Shown: one piece after another, positions 45,924 to 54,508 of the stretch
Layout of the letters: the number at the start of each line of letters is the position of its first letter
How positions within the stretch are numbered: position 1 is the first letter of the stretch
Source: Azospirillum lipoferum 4B
GTDB taxonomy: Bacteria; Pseudomonadota; Alphaproteobacteria; Azospirillales; Azospirillaceae
Length of the DNA: 64,000 nt
Direction of reading: 5' to 3'
Assembly: GCF_000283655.1 (NCBI RefSeq)
Contig: NC_016622.1
Location: 2,120,501-2,184,500, forward strand
Notes under the pieces: generated by a model
Told to the model about the DNA's origin: nothing
Database searches by the model: none
What the model saw: only the letters and a program-made list of their open reading frames with translations
Made by a program: the position numbers and the translations under genes

Positions 45924-46856
45924 TCAGCGGAAGTTGTCGGTGCTGCGGTTCATCAGGTGGATGAAGACGTCTTCCAGCGTCGGGTCCGTCGCGGTGATCC
46001 GCAGTTCCCGCCGTCCGCCCCAGGGGGCGAGCGCCCGGTCGAGGGCGACCGGATCGGTGCCGCTGACATGCAGGCGGCTACCGAAGACCGCCACCATTTC
46101 CACCCCCGGCTGGCCTTCCAGCGTCGCGGCGATCCGGTGCAGGCCTTCGCCGGCGACCAGACGGGTGTGCAGGCCCGAATCGGCGATGACCTGCTCCACC
46201 GTGCCATGGGCCATCATCGTGCCGTAGGCGATGTAGGCGATGCGGTGGCAGCGCTCCGCCTCGTCCATGTAATGGGTGCTGACCAGCACGGTCAGTCCTT
46301 CGCCGGCCAGCCGGTGGATCTCGTCCCAGAACTCCCGCCGCGCCTTGGGATCGACGCCGGCTGTCGGCTCGTCGAGAAGCAGAAGCTTCGGCTCGTGCAG
46401 GATGCAGGCGGCCAGCGCGAGGCGCTGTTTCCAGCCCCCCGACAATTCGCCGGCCAGCTGCGTGCGGCGGTTGGACAGTCCCAGCCGGTCCAGCGCCTCG
46501 GCCACCCGCCGCCGCCGGTCGGGCAGGCCATACATGCGGGCGACGAAATCCAGATTCTCGGCGATGCTCAGATCCTCCCAGAAGCTGAACTTCTGGGTCA
46601 TGTAGCCGACCTGCCGCTTGATCTCCGCACTCTGCCGCCGGATGTCGAGGCCGAGGCAGGTCCCCTCCCCCGCATCGGCGGTCAGCAGCCCGCACAACAG
46701 GCGGATCGTCGTGGTCTTGCCCGACCCGTTGGGACCGAGAAAGCCATAGATCTCGCCGGTCTCCACCCGGATCGACACATCGTCGACCACGGTCTTGCTG
46801 CCGAACCGCTTCACCAGCCCGCGCACGTCGATGGCGGGAGGAGCATCCGCCGTCAT
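45924..46856 (-). CDS. ABC transporter ATP-binding protein (drug-exporter type)
   Basis: A 310-residue ATPase of the DrrA/YbhF type. Walker A GPNGSGKTTT (about residues 41-50), Q-loop YMTQKFSFWEDLS, signature ELSGGWKQR, Walker B LLLLDEPTAGVDP and the His switch STHYMDEAE are all present, so it should be active. The last 90 residues follow the usual extension of this family. The ATG overlaps the stop of the HlyD-like gene (ATGA). A permease gene, expected downstream in YbhGFSR-like operons, is missing: the next gene is convergent. Confidence 0.93.
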   Translation of the reverse strand: MTADAPPAIDVRGLVKRFGSKTVVDDVSIRVETGEIYGFLGPNGSGKTTTIRLLCGLLTADAGEGTCLGLDIRRQSAEIKRQVGYMTQKFSFWEDLSIAENLDFVARMYGLPDRRRRVAEALDRLGLSNRRTQLAGELSGGWKQRLALAACILHEPKLLLLDEPTAGVDPKARREFWDEIHRLAGEGLTVLVSTHYMDEAERCHRIAYIAYGTMMAHGTVEQVIADSGLHTRLVAGEGLHRIAATLEGQPGVEMVAVFGSRLHVSGTDPVALDRALAPWGGRRELRITATDPTLEDVFIHLMNRSTDNFR

Positions 46857-47851
46857 TGCGGCCTTCCCACCGGCCCGACATCCATGGGCCGGACATCCGC
46901 GGGCCAGACATCGACAGGCAGCCCCGGATTCAGCGGCCGGCCCGGCATCGCCTCCACCCGGAAGACCAGCTTTTCGCGGCTGCCGACGCTGTAGATCACC
47001 GGCGGGGTATATTCCGCCTGCGAGGCGATGCGCGTGACCCGCGCCGACAGGCCGGGCGGGCAGCCGTCGCAGCGCACCGACAGCACCGTACCCGGCGCCA
47101 CCGCCGCCATGGCGGGTTCCGGAACGAACAGCACCAGCTTCACCCGCTCCGGCGGCAGCAGCGACACCACCGGGGAACCCGCCGGCACCCATTCGCCGGG
47201 GTTGTAGAGCGTGTCCTCCACCAGGGCCGCGACCGGCGCGGCGGGCGCCAGATCGGCCAGCCGCCGCTCCGCCTGGACCAGCGCCGCTTCGGCCTGGGAC
47301 ACCGCCTCGTCGGCGGCGCGCAGCTGCTCGGGCCGCGCGGGCAACGCCGCGACCGCCAGCTGCGCCTCGGCCTCCGCCAACTGGCCGCGGTCGCGGTCAT
47401 AGGCGGCGCGCGCCTGATCGAGCTTGTCGGGCGAGGTGACCTTGCGGGCGACCAGTTCCTGCTGGCGGGCCAGTTCGGCGGAGGAATAGCGCAGGGCCGC
47501 CTCCGCCCGTGCCTTCTGTGCGGTCAGCACCGCCACCTCCTGCGGCCGCTTGCCGGTGGCGAGGTCGGCACGCTGAGCCCGCGCCTGGGCCAGTACCGCG
47601 GCCAGCCGGTCGCGCTCCGCATTGGCCGTGGCCCTGTCGATGGCAAACAGCGGCGCCCCTGCCGCCACCTGCGCGCCGCGGACCACCGACAGGCTTTCCA
47701 GGGTTCCGGCGCTGGGGGCGGCAATGCGTAGATACTCCCCCTCGACATAGCCGTTGGCGAGCGGCGGCGGCCCGCCGGCACCGAAGGGAAGCCCGAGCGC
47801 CAGCGCGAAGGCCGCCAGCCCATCCGCGAGACCGGCCAGGATACCGCTCAT
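46853..47851 (-). CDS. HlyD-family periplasmic adaptor (YbhG-like)
   Basis: A 332-residue membrane-fusion protein with an N-terminal signal anchor (LADGLAAFALALGLPFGAGG), a biotinyl-lipoyl domain (VEGEYLRIAAPSAGTLESL, then GAQVAAGAPLFAID), a long coiled-coil hairpin (residues 75-205, rich in A, E, R, L), and a barrel domain (LVEDTLYNPGEWVPAGSPVV). It would connect an inner-membrane ABC exporter to an outer-membrane channel. It overlaps the TetR gene upstream and the ATPase gene downstream by four bases each. Confidence 0.9.
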   Translation of the reverse strand: MSGILAGLADGLAAFALALGLPFGAGGPPPLANGYVEGEYLRIAAPSAGTLESLSVVRGAQVAAGAPLFAIDRATANAERDRLAAVLAQARAQRADLATGKRPQEVAVLTAQKARAEAALRYSSAELARQQELVARKVTSPDKLDQARAAYDRDRGQLAEAEAQLAVAALPARPEQLRAADEAVSQAEAALVQAERRLADLAPAAPVAALVEDTLYNPGEWVPAGSPVVSLLPPERVKLVLFVPEPAMAAVAPGTVLSVRCDGCPPGLSARVTRIASQAEYTPPVIYSVGSREKLVFRVEAMPGRPLNPGLPVDVWPADVRPMDVGPVGRPQ

Positions 47852-48519
47852 GGCGTCGTCTCCCCCGCATCGCGCAGCAGCACCCAGCGCAGATTGCAGA
47901 TATGCGTCTCCACCAGTGCCGGCACGTCCAGCGGCGCTTCGCCGTCCAGCCCGTCGAAGGAGGTCCGCCAGACAGCGCTCATCAGCAGCGGAGCGACGAT
48001 CAGGCGGACGGTTGAATCGACGGCCACCGGTCGGAACTCCCCGCTCGCGATCCCCCGCTGCAGCAGGGAGGCCAGCACGCCGAAACCGCGGCGGATCACC
48101 TCGCGATGGTAGAAAGCTGCAAGATCCGGAAAATTGCCCGCCTCGGCGATCACCAGCCGCGGGATGGTGGCGGCACGCGTGGTCGCGACCAGATGCGCCA
48201 CCATGCGCAGCAGCCGCTCCAGCACCGGAAAGCTCGGCCCTGCGGCGGCGGCGGCCAGGGCTTCGGCCTGCTCCAGATTGGGCAGTATGGCGGCGCGGAT
48301 CACCGCCTTGAACAGCTCGTCCTTGCTGGGGAAATAGAGATAGAGCGTGCCCTTGCTGACGCCGGCGCGTGCCGCCACCTCCTCCAGCCTCGCGGCGGCG
48401 AAGCCGCGTTCGGCGAAGACATCCATCGCCGCGGCGACGATCTCCTGCGGGCGGGCATCCTTGCGGCGGCGCCAGCGCGGCGGGGCTTCCGGTTCGGAAC
48501 GGGAAACGCGGTCGGGCAT
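47848..48519 (-). CDS. TetR-family transcriptional regulator of the ABC exporter operon
   Basis: A 223-residue TetR protein. The N-terminal HTH (about residues 25-70) reads IVAAAMDVFAERGFAAARLE and EVAARAGVSKGTLYLYFPSK, the standard TetR form. The ligand-binding domain is followed by LRWVLLRDAG. It is the first gene of the operon and probably represses it; a palindrome lies 19 bases upstream of its start. The ligand is unknown, perhaps a substrate of the exporter. Confidence 0.92.
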   Translation of the reverse strand: MPDRVSRSEPEAPPRWRRRKDARPQEIVAAAMDVFAERGFAAARLEEVAARAGVSKGTLYLYFPSKDELFKAVIRAAILPNLEQAEALAAAAAGPSFPVLERLLRMVAHLVATTRAATIPRLVIAEAGNFPDLAAFYHREVIRRGFGVLASLLQRGIASGEFRPVAVDSTVRLIVAPLLMSAVWRTSFDGLDGEAPLDVPALVETHICNLRWVLLRDAGETTP

Positions 48520-48537
48520 GGCGCAGCCATCTTCATA

Positions 48538-48551
48538 ACTGACCAGTCAGT
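48538..48551. promoter_or_regulatory. Candidate TetR operator
   Basis: ACTGAC-CA-GTCAGT, a 14-base inverted repeat with six-base arms, sits 19 bases upstream of the TetR start. The TGAC-NN-GTCA core is found in operators of many TetR regulators, so autoregulation is likely. Confidence 0.65.
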
Positions 48552-48886
48552 AATTAACATGAAATCGCCTTGCCACCAATGGCTAAGCCCGTTGTGCAGC
48601 GCAACAGAATCTATGCAAAAGGTCTTGCCTTTCGGCGAGTAGTCACGGACACTTTCCACCGGCTGGCAGCGTGCGAACAGGCCGCGGCCAAGCCCGGTCC
48701 GGCGAGCGGGCATCAAGAATCGGGCATCGAGAAATCAGGGCACGAACAGCGCGGCCGGACCAACGGCCGCCGCGGTTTTCCGGAGGGACGGATCAAGGCG
48801 CTGACGCCAGGACCCGCTGCTTTGAGATGGCCGGATCATTCCATCCGGCGCGTGGCCGGGTCCCAAGCCGAGCGAGGGGATCGATC
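48552..48886. other. Upstream region of nifA, no regulatory element recognised
   Basis: About 330 bases. The nifA frame is open upstream to 48671, but the conserved protein starts at 48887. No sigma-54 -24/-12 element, TGT-N10-ACA site or FNR/FixK-like box was seen. nifA is probably transcribed from a vegetative-type promoter that could not be located. Confidence 0.4.
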
Positions 48887-50785
48887 ATGCCGAGTGCTGC
48901 CCAGTCCGCGTCATCTTCCAGCCTCGAGCTGCTGACGATCTATGAGGTCAGCAAGATCCTCGGGTCGTCGCTGGATTTGGAACAGACCCTGCGCGAAGTG
49001 CTGCGCGCCTTGTCCTACCAGCTGCAGATGCACCGTGGCCGCGTCTACCTCCAGGGGGAGGACAATGCGCTGCGTCTGGTCGCGGCACTGGGGCTGCCGA
49101 AGGATTCGACGGCGCAGGAGATCGACTACAGCCAGGGCGAAGGCATCAGCGGCCGCATCCTGAAGACCGGCATGCCGGCCGTCGTCCCCAATCTGGCCGA
49201 GGAGCCGCTGTTCAACAACCGCTCCGGCGGGCGCGACGACCTGGACGAACAGGTGGCGTCGCTGGTCGGGGTCCCGATCAAGGCGGCCGGCACCGTCGTC
49301 GGCGTGCTGACCATCGACCGCATTTCCGACGACGGCCCCAGCGGCCATTTCGGCTCCGACGTCCGTTTCCTGACCATGGTCGCCAACCTGATCGGCCAGA
49401 CCGTGCGCCTGCACCGGACGGTGGCGGAGGAGCGGCGCTTCATGATGCGCGAGACCTTCCGCGTCCAGAAGGAACTGCGGCCGGTGGTGGCGCCGGTCAA
49501 CGACGTGGTCTGCACCAGCCCCAACATGGTCGACGTGCTGGCCCAGGTGCACCGGGTGGCGCCCTTCAAGTCCACCGTGCTGATCCGCGGCGAGAGCGGC
49601 ACCGGCAAGGAGCTGATCGCGCGGGCCATCCACAACCTGTCGCCGCGCAAGGATGCCCCCTTCATCCGCGTCAACTGCGCCGCCCTGCCGGAATCGCTGC
49701 TGGAGTCGGAACTGTTCGGCCACGAGAAGGGATCCTTCACCGGCGCCCAGAAGGACCACAAGGGCCGGTTCGAACTGGCCTCGGGCGGCACGCTGTTCCT
49801 GGACGAGATCGGCGACATCTCCTCCAACTTCCAGGCCAAGCTGCTGCGCGTGCTGCAGGAGCAGGAGTTCGAGCGGGTCGGCGGGTCGAAGACGATCAAG
49901 ACCGACGTCCGCCTGATCTGCGCCACCAACCTGAACCTGGAGGAGGCGGTCGGCCACGGCAAGTTCCGCGCCGATCTGTATTTCCGCATCAATGTGGTGA
50001 CGATCCACCTGCCGCCGCTGCGCGAACGGCGCGGCGACATCGCCATGCTGGCCAAGCATTTCGTCGCCAAATTCGCCCGCGACAATGGTCTGGCCCTGGA
50101 CATCGACCGTGACGCGCTGGAGGTTCTGAACCGCTGCACCTGGCCCGGCAACGTGCGCGAGCTGGAGAACTGCATCGAGCGCGCGGCGACCCAATGCCGC
50201 AACGGCACCATTCGCGTGCCCGACCTGTCCTGCAGCATGAATCTCTGCAATTCGTCGGTGCTGTTCCAGTACCGCACCATGGGGGCGGCGGTCGGCGGGC
50301 TGGCCCCGTCGATGAGCGGCACCCCGATAAACCCGTCAGGCGCCAACCCGGCTTTGGGACGCCCGCAGCAGCCGCCCATCGCCGGCATGCCTCCTGCGGT
50401 GCCGGCACCGGCACCGGCGAACGGGGCGGCGAATGGGGTGTCGAACGGAACACAATGGCCGGCTTGCGCGTCGGGCTGTTCCGCCGGTCCGGCGCCGGTC
50501 TGCGGCGCGTCAAAGCCGCTGCCGCCGACCGCCATCGCTCCCCTGCCCGCTCCCCAGCCGGCCGCCGCCGCCCCCGCGGTTCCCTCCGCCCCGGCGCCGC
50601 AGCCCGCCGACACCCCCGACCTGCCGCTGGACGAGCCGGAGTCGGGTCCCCTGCGCGACCGTCTGGTGTGGGCGATGGAACGCACCGGCTGGGTGCAGGC
50701 CAAGGCCGCCCGCCTGCTGGGCATGACCACCCGCCAAGTCAGCTACGCGCTCCGCAAATACAACATCGAAATCAAGAGGTTCTAA
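48887..50785 (+). CDS. nifA: NifA, sigma-54-dependent activator of nitrogen fixation genes
   Basis: NifA activates nif promoters with sigma-54 RNA polymerase. The 632-residue product has an N-terminal GAF domain (about residues 10-170, [20 protein letters not shown]), a central AAA+ domain (about 205-440) with Walker A GESGTGKE, the sigma-54 contact loop GSFTGA (usually GAFTGA) and LFLDEIGD, and a C-terminal Fis-type HTH ([20 protein letters not shown]). The exact C-x11-C-x19-C-x4-C motif (C417, C429, C449, C454) marks an oxygen-sensitive NifA. A Pro/Ala linker (470-590) holds additional cysteines. The start at 48887 has GAGGGG upstream and matches the known NifA N-terminus. Confidence 0.97.
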   Translation: MPSAAQSASSSSLELLTIYEVSKILGSSLDLEQTLREVLRALSYQLQMHRGRVYLQGEDNALRLVAALGLPKDSTAQEIDYSQGEGISGRILKTGMPAVVPNLAEEPLFNNRSGGRDDLDEQVASLVGVPIKAAGTVVGVLTIDRISDDGPSGHFGSDVRFLTMVANLIGQTVRLHRTVAEERRFMMRETFRVQKELRPVVAPVNDVVCTSPNMVDVLAQVHRVAPFKSTVLIRGESGTGKELIARAIHNLSPRKDAPFIRVNCAALPESLLESELFGHEKGSFTGAQKDHKGRFELASGGTLFLDEIGDISSNFQAKLLRVLQEQEFERVGGSKTIKTDVRLICATNLNLEEAVGHGKFRADLYFRINVVTIHLPPLRERRGDIAMLAKHFVAKFARDNGLALDIDRDALEVLNRCTWPGNVRELENCIERAATQCRNGTIRVPDLSCSMNLCNSSVLFQYRTMGAAVGGLAPSMSGTPINPSGANPALGRPQQPPIAGMPPAVPAPAPANGAANGVSNGTQWPACASGCSAGPAPVCGASKPLPPTAIAPLPAPQPAAAAPAVPSAPAPQPADTPDLPLDEPESGPLRDRLVWAMERTGWVQAKAARLLGMTTRQVSYALRKYNIEIKRF

Positions 50786-50860
50786 GGCGGTCGGCTGACG
50801 GATGCCGCAACCGGAACCCTGCGGGGTGCGACCACTGCCGTCGCGCTCCGCCGCGGTTTC

Positions 50861-51817
50861 ATGCTACCCTGCCGCGCCTTCGGTTCGATGGCATCTTTCC
50901 GATCGAACGGATCTCCGGTCTTGCCCTCGCTTGAGAAGCCCCTCGCCCTGATGTTCGTCGACATCGCGGACAGCACGATGTTGTACGAGCGCATCGGCAA
51001 CGCCACCGCCGCGGCTCTGACGCAGCGGGTGCTGGCCCACCTGCGCCAGCTGGTCGAGGAACACAAGGGCGGGGTGATCAAGAGCCTGGGCGATGGGCTG
51101 CTGGCCGCCTTCCCGGCCTGCGACGACAGCATCCGCGCCGCCTGCGCCATGATCGACAGTCAGGACCGCTTTGGCCTGCGGCTGCGCGTCGGCATCCATC
51201 ACGGCGCGGTGATCGAAGGGGTGGGCGACCTGTACGGCGACGCCTGCAACGTCGCCGCGCGGGTGCAGCAGATCGCGCGCCAGGGCGAAATCCTGGTCAC
51301 CCAGGCATTGGTGGACGGCCTGTCGCCCAACCTGCGCGAGCGGACCAAACCGCTGAGCAACGTTGCCATGAAGGGCAAGACCGCACCGGTCCGCGTCCAT
51401 CGGGTCCGCAGCGCCGACGACGCCGACGACGCCGTGGAAAGCACCACGCTCGGCTTCTCGATGGTGACGGAGGCCGGCGATGCCATGGTGACGCTGCATC
51501 TGTCCTACCGCGGACAGGACATCACGATGAGCCGCGCGCTGCCCCGCGTCACCATCGGGCGGGAGGACAGCAGCGGCCTGCGCATCGCCTCGCGCCAGAC
51601 CTCGCGCCAGCATGCGGTGATCGACTTCACCCGCGAGAGCTTCCTGCTGACCGACCATTCCACCAACGGCACCTTCATCCGCAGCGGCGGGTCGCCGCCG
51701 CTGGTGCTGCGCCGCGATTCGACCAAGCTGGTCGGCAGCGGCCTGATCGGCTTCGGGGCGGAGGCGCTGGACGAGAGCCAGGACCATGTCGTCGCCTTCC
51801 GCGGCGAACTGGCCTGA
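50861..51817 (+). CDS. Class III nucleotide cyclase with C-terminal FHA domain, between nifA and nifB
   Basis: A 318-residue protein. Residues 28-190 form a class III cyclase domain with both metal-binding Asp (LMFVDIADS, D34; KSLGDGLLAAF, D78), the base-selecting Lys (K74), and LYGDACNVAARVQQIA (D127, N130, R134), so cAMP synthesis is expected. Residues about 220-310 form an FHA phosphothreonine-binding domain with TIGRED, TSRQHAVI and STNGTF. The start is uncertain (50861 or 50888). It lies 75 bases after nifA and ends just before the NifA sites of nifB, so it is probably co-transcribed with nifA. Its role is unknown. Confidence 0.85.
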   Translation: MLPCRAFGSMASFRSNGSPVLPSLEKPLALMFVDIADSTMLYERIGNATAAALTQRVLAHLRQLVEEHKGGVIKSLGDGLLAAFPACDDSIRAACAMIDSQDRFGLRLRVGIHHGAVIEGVGDLYGDACNVAARVQQIARQGEILVTQALVDGLSPNLRERTKPLSNVAMKGKTAPVRVHRVRSADDADDAVESTTLGFSMVTEAGDAMVTLHLSYRGQDITMSRALPRVTIGREDSSGLRIASRQTSRQHAVIDFTRESFLLTDHSTNGTFIRSGGSPPLVLRRDSTKLVGSGLIGFGAEALDESQDHVVAFRGELA

Positions 51818-51823
51818 CCGCTT

Positions 51824-51839
51824 TGTCGGCACCCCGACA
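51824..51839 (+). promoter_or_regulatory. NifA upstream activator sequence 1
   Basis: TGT at 51824-51826 and ACA at 51837-51839 separated by exactly ten bases, the consensus NifA binding site. It starts six bases after the stop of the cyclase gene and about 110 bases upstream of the -24 element. Confidence 0.85.
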
Positions 51840-51862
51840 AAGCCCCCTGCCGGTCCCGCCAT

Positions 51863-51878
51863 TGTCGCAATGACGACA
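51863..51878 (+). promoter_or_regulatory. NifA upstream activator sequence 2
   Basis: A second TGT-N10-ACA at 51863-51878. Its centre is 39 bases from that of the first site, roughly four helical turns, which would place two NifA oligomers on nearly the same DNA face. Confidence 0.85.
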
Positions 51879-51935
51879 GCGTCCGCGATGCCGACAAATC
51901 TCTATAAGCCTTTGTAAACGCTTCATTTCTGCCTC

Positions 51936-51951
51936 TGGCCCCGAACTTGCT
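51936..51951 (+). promoter_or_regulatory. Sigma-54 promoter of the nifB operon
   Basis: TGGCCC-CGAAC-TTGCT: the -24 GG (51937-51938) and -12 GC (51949-51950) have the correct spacing, with one change from the TGGCAC-N5-TTGCA consensus. With the two NifA sites upstream this is a complete nif promoter driving nifB and probably the genes to 59858. Confidence 0.9.
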
Positions 51952-52004
51952 TTTCTCCACTTCATCCAACGGTGTCGTCCGGCACGGCAGGGAAGGAGTG
52001 GATG

Positions 52005-53567
52005 ATGGGCAACGTGGTTTCGCTCGACAGCATCTTCGGGCTGGGAGAACTGGCTCCGCCCTTGACGATGCCGGCAGCGCCAGAGGCGGCGTCCGGCTGT
52101 TCGTCGTCGTCCTGCGGCTCATCCGATGGTCCGGCCGACATGGACCCGGCGGTGTGGGAGAAGGTGAAGAACCACCCCTGCTATTCGGAAGAGGCGCATC
52201 ACTATTTCGCCCGCATGCATGTCGCGGTCGCCCCGGCCTGCAACATCCAGTGCAATTACTGCAACCGCAAATACGATTGCTCGAACGAGAGCCGGCCGGG
52301 CGTGGTCTCCGAAAAGCTGACCCCCGATCAGGCGCTCAAGAAGATCCTCGCCGTCGCCCAGGAAATCCCGCAGTTGTCGGTGATCGGCATCGCCGGCCCC
52401 GGCGACAGTCTGGCGGCCAACGGCAAGAACACCTTCGCCACCTTCGAGATGCTGCAGAAGAAGGCGCCGGACCTGAAGCTGTGCCTGTCCACCAACGGCC
52501 TGGCCCTGCCCGAGCATGTGGACACCATCGCGCAATACAACATCGACCACGTCACCATCACCATCAACATGGTCGATCCGGAGATCGGCGCGCAGATCTA
52601 CCCGTGGATCTTCTACAAGCACAAGCGCTGGACCGGGCTCGACGCCGCGAAAATTCTCCATGAGCAGCAGATGCTGGGGCTGGAGATGCTGACCTCGCGC
52701 GGCATCCTGGTGAAGGTGAACTCCGTCATGATCCCGGGGATCAACGACGAGCACCTGCTGGAGGTGAACAAGGCGGTGAAGAGCCGCGGCGCCTTCCTGC
52801 ACAACATCATGCCGCTGATCTCCGACCCCGCCCACGGGACGTATTTCGGTCTGAACGGCCAGCGCGGCCCCACCGCGCAGGAGCTGAAGGTGGTGCAGGA
52901 CGCCTGCGAGGGCGGGGCCAAGCTGATGCGCCATTGCCGCCAGTGCCGCGCCGATGCGGTCGGCCTGCTGGGCGAGGATCGCGGCGAGGAGTTCACCGCC
53001 GACAAGATCGAGGCGATGGGCGCCATCGACTATGACGACGAGGCCCGCCGCAGCTACCGCGAGCATGTCGAGGCCGAACGCGCTGGCCGCCATGCCTCTA
53101 AGGCGGCGGCGCAGGCCGATGTCCGCGACAGCGTCGGCACCACGGCCGATCCGATCCTGATCGCCGTCGCCACCAAGGGCGGCGAGCGCATCAACGAGCA
53201 TTTCGGCCACGCCAAGGAATTCCAGATCTACGAGGTCGGCCCCAACGGCGCAAAGTTCGTCGGCCATCGCCGCGTCGACCAGTATTGCGAAGGCGGTTCC
53301 GGCGACGTCGACACGCTGGACGGCGTGCTGGCCGCCATCAACGACTGCACCGCGGTGTTCGTCGCCAAGATCGGCGGCTGCCCGTCCAAGTCGCTGGCCC
53401 AGGCCGGGATCGAGCCGGTCGACCGCTTCGCCTTCGACTACATCGAGGAATCGGCGCTGGCCTATTTCAAGGACTATGCCGAGCGGCTCGGCCAGGGCGT
53501 CGTCCAGTCCCGCGCCGGCCAGGATGCGGTGATCCGCACCGGGGCGCTGACCGCGCGGCGCGCCTGA
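52005..53567 (+). CDS. nifB: NifB, radical SAM FeMo-cofactor biosynthesis protein
   Basis: NifB makes NifB-co, the [8Fe-9S-C] precursor of FeMo-co. The 520-residue product has the radical SAM motif C79-x3-C83-x2-C86 (CNIQCNYC) followed by [16 protein letters not shown], the [13 protein letters not shown]-contact segment, the two-cysteine [17 protein letters not shown] region, and a C-terminal NifX-like domain (about 390-500, [21 protein letters not shown]). An N-terminal Ser/Cys-rich extension ([10 protein letters not shown]) is present. AAGGAG lies six bases before the second of two tandem ATGs (52005), which is the preferred start. Confidence 0.98.
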   Translation: MGNVVSLDSIFGLGELAPPLTMPAAPEAASGCSSSSCGSSDGPADMDPAVWEKVKNHPCYSEEAHHYFARMHVAVAPACNIQCNYCNRKYDCSNESRPGVVSEKLTPDQALKKILAVAQEIPQLSVIGIAGPGDSLAANGKNTFATFEMLQKKAPDLKLCLSTNGLALPEHVDTIAQYNIDHVTITINMVDPEIGAQIYPWIFYKHKRWTGLDAAKILHEQQMLGLEMLTSRGILVKVNSVMIPGINDEHLLEVNKAVKSRGAFLHNIMPLISDPAHGTYFGLNGQRGPTAQELKVVQDACEGGAKLMRHCRQCRADAVGLLGEDRGEEFTADKIEAMGAIDYDDEARRSYREHVEAERAGRHASKAAAQADVRDSVGTTADPILIAVATKGGERINEHFGHAKEFQIYEVGPNGAKFVGHRRVDQYCEGGSGDVDTLDGVLAAINDCTAVFVAKIGGCPSKSLAQAGIEPVDRFAFDYIEESALAYFKDYAERLGQGVVQSRAGQDAVIRTGALTARRA

Positions 53568-53621
53568 CCTCCCGTTCCCCTTCCCCCTTCCACAGCCATC
53601 CCATCACCGAAGGAGAGAGCC

Positions 53622-53813
53622 ATGGCCTACAAGATCAAGTCCGCCGAATGCACCGTCTGCGGCGCCTGCGAGGCCGAGTGCCCGAACATCGCCATCAGCC
53701 TGAAGAAGGGCACCTACGTCATCGACCCGGCCAAATGCACCGAATGCCAGGGCCAGTTCGACAGCCCGCAATGCGCCGCCGTCTGCCCGGCCGACTGCTG
53801 CGTCCCGGCGTGA
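53622..53813 (+). CDS. fdxN: FdxN-type 2[4Fe-4S] ferredoxin
   Basis: A 63-residue ferredoxin. Cluster motifs: [12 protein letters not shown] (CxxCxxCxxxCP) and [13 protein letters not shown] followed by AAVCP (CxxCx8CxxxCP), the arrangement typical of nifB-linked ferredoxins. It probably supplies electrons or clusters to NifB. GGAGAG precedes the ATG. It lies 54 bases after nifB and is followed by a palindromic repeat block. Confidence 0.96.
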   Translation: MAYKIKSAECTVCGACEAECPNIAISLKKGTYVIDPAKCTECQGQFDSPQCAAVCPADCCVPA

Positions 53814-53817
53814 GTTG

Positions 53818-53970
53818 AGCCCCCTCTCCCGCCCCGGGAGAGGGAGGGACCCGCCGAAGGCGGGAGGGTGAGGGGCACGGTGGACATGGATTCTCGATCC
53901 TTGGATCACCCCCACCCTTCCCATGCTCCGCATGGGTCCCTTCCCTCTCCCGGGGCGGGAGAGGGACCTG
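53818..53970. repeat. GC-rich palindromic intergenic repeat (copy 6) inside the nif operon
   Basis: About 150 bases starting four bases after the fdxN stop. Two units: CCCCCTCTCCCGCC/GGGAGAGGG with a CCGCCGAAGGCGG hairpin, and CCCTTCCCATGC/GCATGGGTCCC with CCCTCTCCCGG/GCGGGAGAGGG. The second unit nearly matches part of copy 2. It separates nifB-fdxN from the rest of the operon and may lower or process downstream transcript. Confidence 0.7.
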
Positions 53971-53992
53971 AGGAAACCAGGAGCACCGCGCC

Positions 53993-54508
53993 ATGCTGGA
54001 CGAGGTGGATGAGGACTGGCTCGCCCGCCGCTACTACGGCGGGGATCTTCCGCCCGAGGCGGAACGCTGCCTGCATCTGGCCGCCGCCAGCTATGCCGAC
54101 AGCGAGGCGGCGCTCGCCCATCTCGCCCGCGCGGCGGAGGTTGCCCCCGGTCATCGCCTCGTCGATCTCGGCCATTACAAGTTCCACTTCTACAAGGCGA
54201 ACCTCGACCGGGCGCTGGTCTATGGCGAGCGCATGATCGGCCACGCCATGGCCGCGCTCGGCGTCAACCATGCCGACTGGCGCGCCGTCACCCCGGCCAC
54301 CGCCGATTTTCGCGGGCTGGAGCCGGCTCCCCGCCTGTTCCTGTTCGCCCTGGTGGCCATCGGCTACCTGCTGCTGCGCACCGGTCGGCTCGAAGCCGGG
54401 CGGGAGGCGTTGGGCAAGGTCCGCGACCTCGACCCCGACGACCGCTTCGGCGCATCCCGCCTGATCGCCATTGCCGACCAGCATGAGCGTGAGGAGGCCG
54501 GCGCATGA
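53993..54508 (+). CDS. nif-cluster helical repeat protein (TPR-like)
   Basis: A 171-residue soluble helical protein. Two TPR-like stretches are visible: AALAHLARAAEVAPGHRLVDLG and LLLRTGRLEAGREALGKVRD followed by LDPDDRFG. The His/Tyr-rich YKFHFYKANLDRALVYGERM in the middle is distinctive. Proteins of this type occur next to nifB and the LRV ferredoxin in Azospirillum-like nif clusters, but no function is known. AGGAG is upstream of the ATG. The stop overlaps the next gene (ATGA). Confidence 0.75.
   Translation: MLDEVDEDWLARRYYGGDLPPEAERCLHLAAASYADSEAALAHLARAAEVAPGHRLVDLGHYKFHFYKANLDRALVYGERMIGHAMAALGVNHADWRAVTPATADFRGLEPAPRLFLFALVAIGYLLLRTGRLEAGREALGKVRDLDPDDRFGASRLIAIADQHEREEAGA

Noticed and set aside
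48552-48886. A nif-type promoter for nifA itself
   Set aside because: A TGT...ACA pair near 48595 has only eight bases between the halves, and no -24/-12 element was found.
48671-48886. An N-terminal extension of NifA of 72 residues
   Set aside because: The extension is Arg/Gly-rich and unlike NifA proteins, whereas the ATG at 48887 has a ribosome binding site and gives the known N-terminus.
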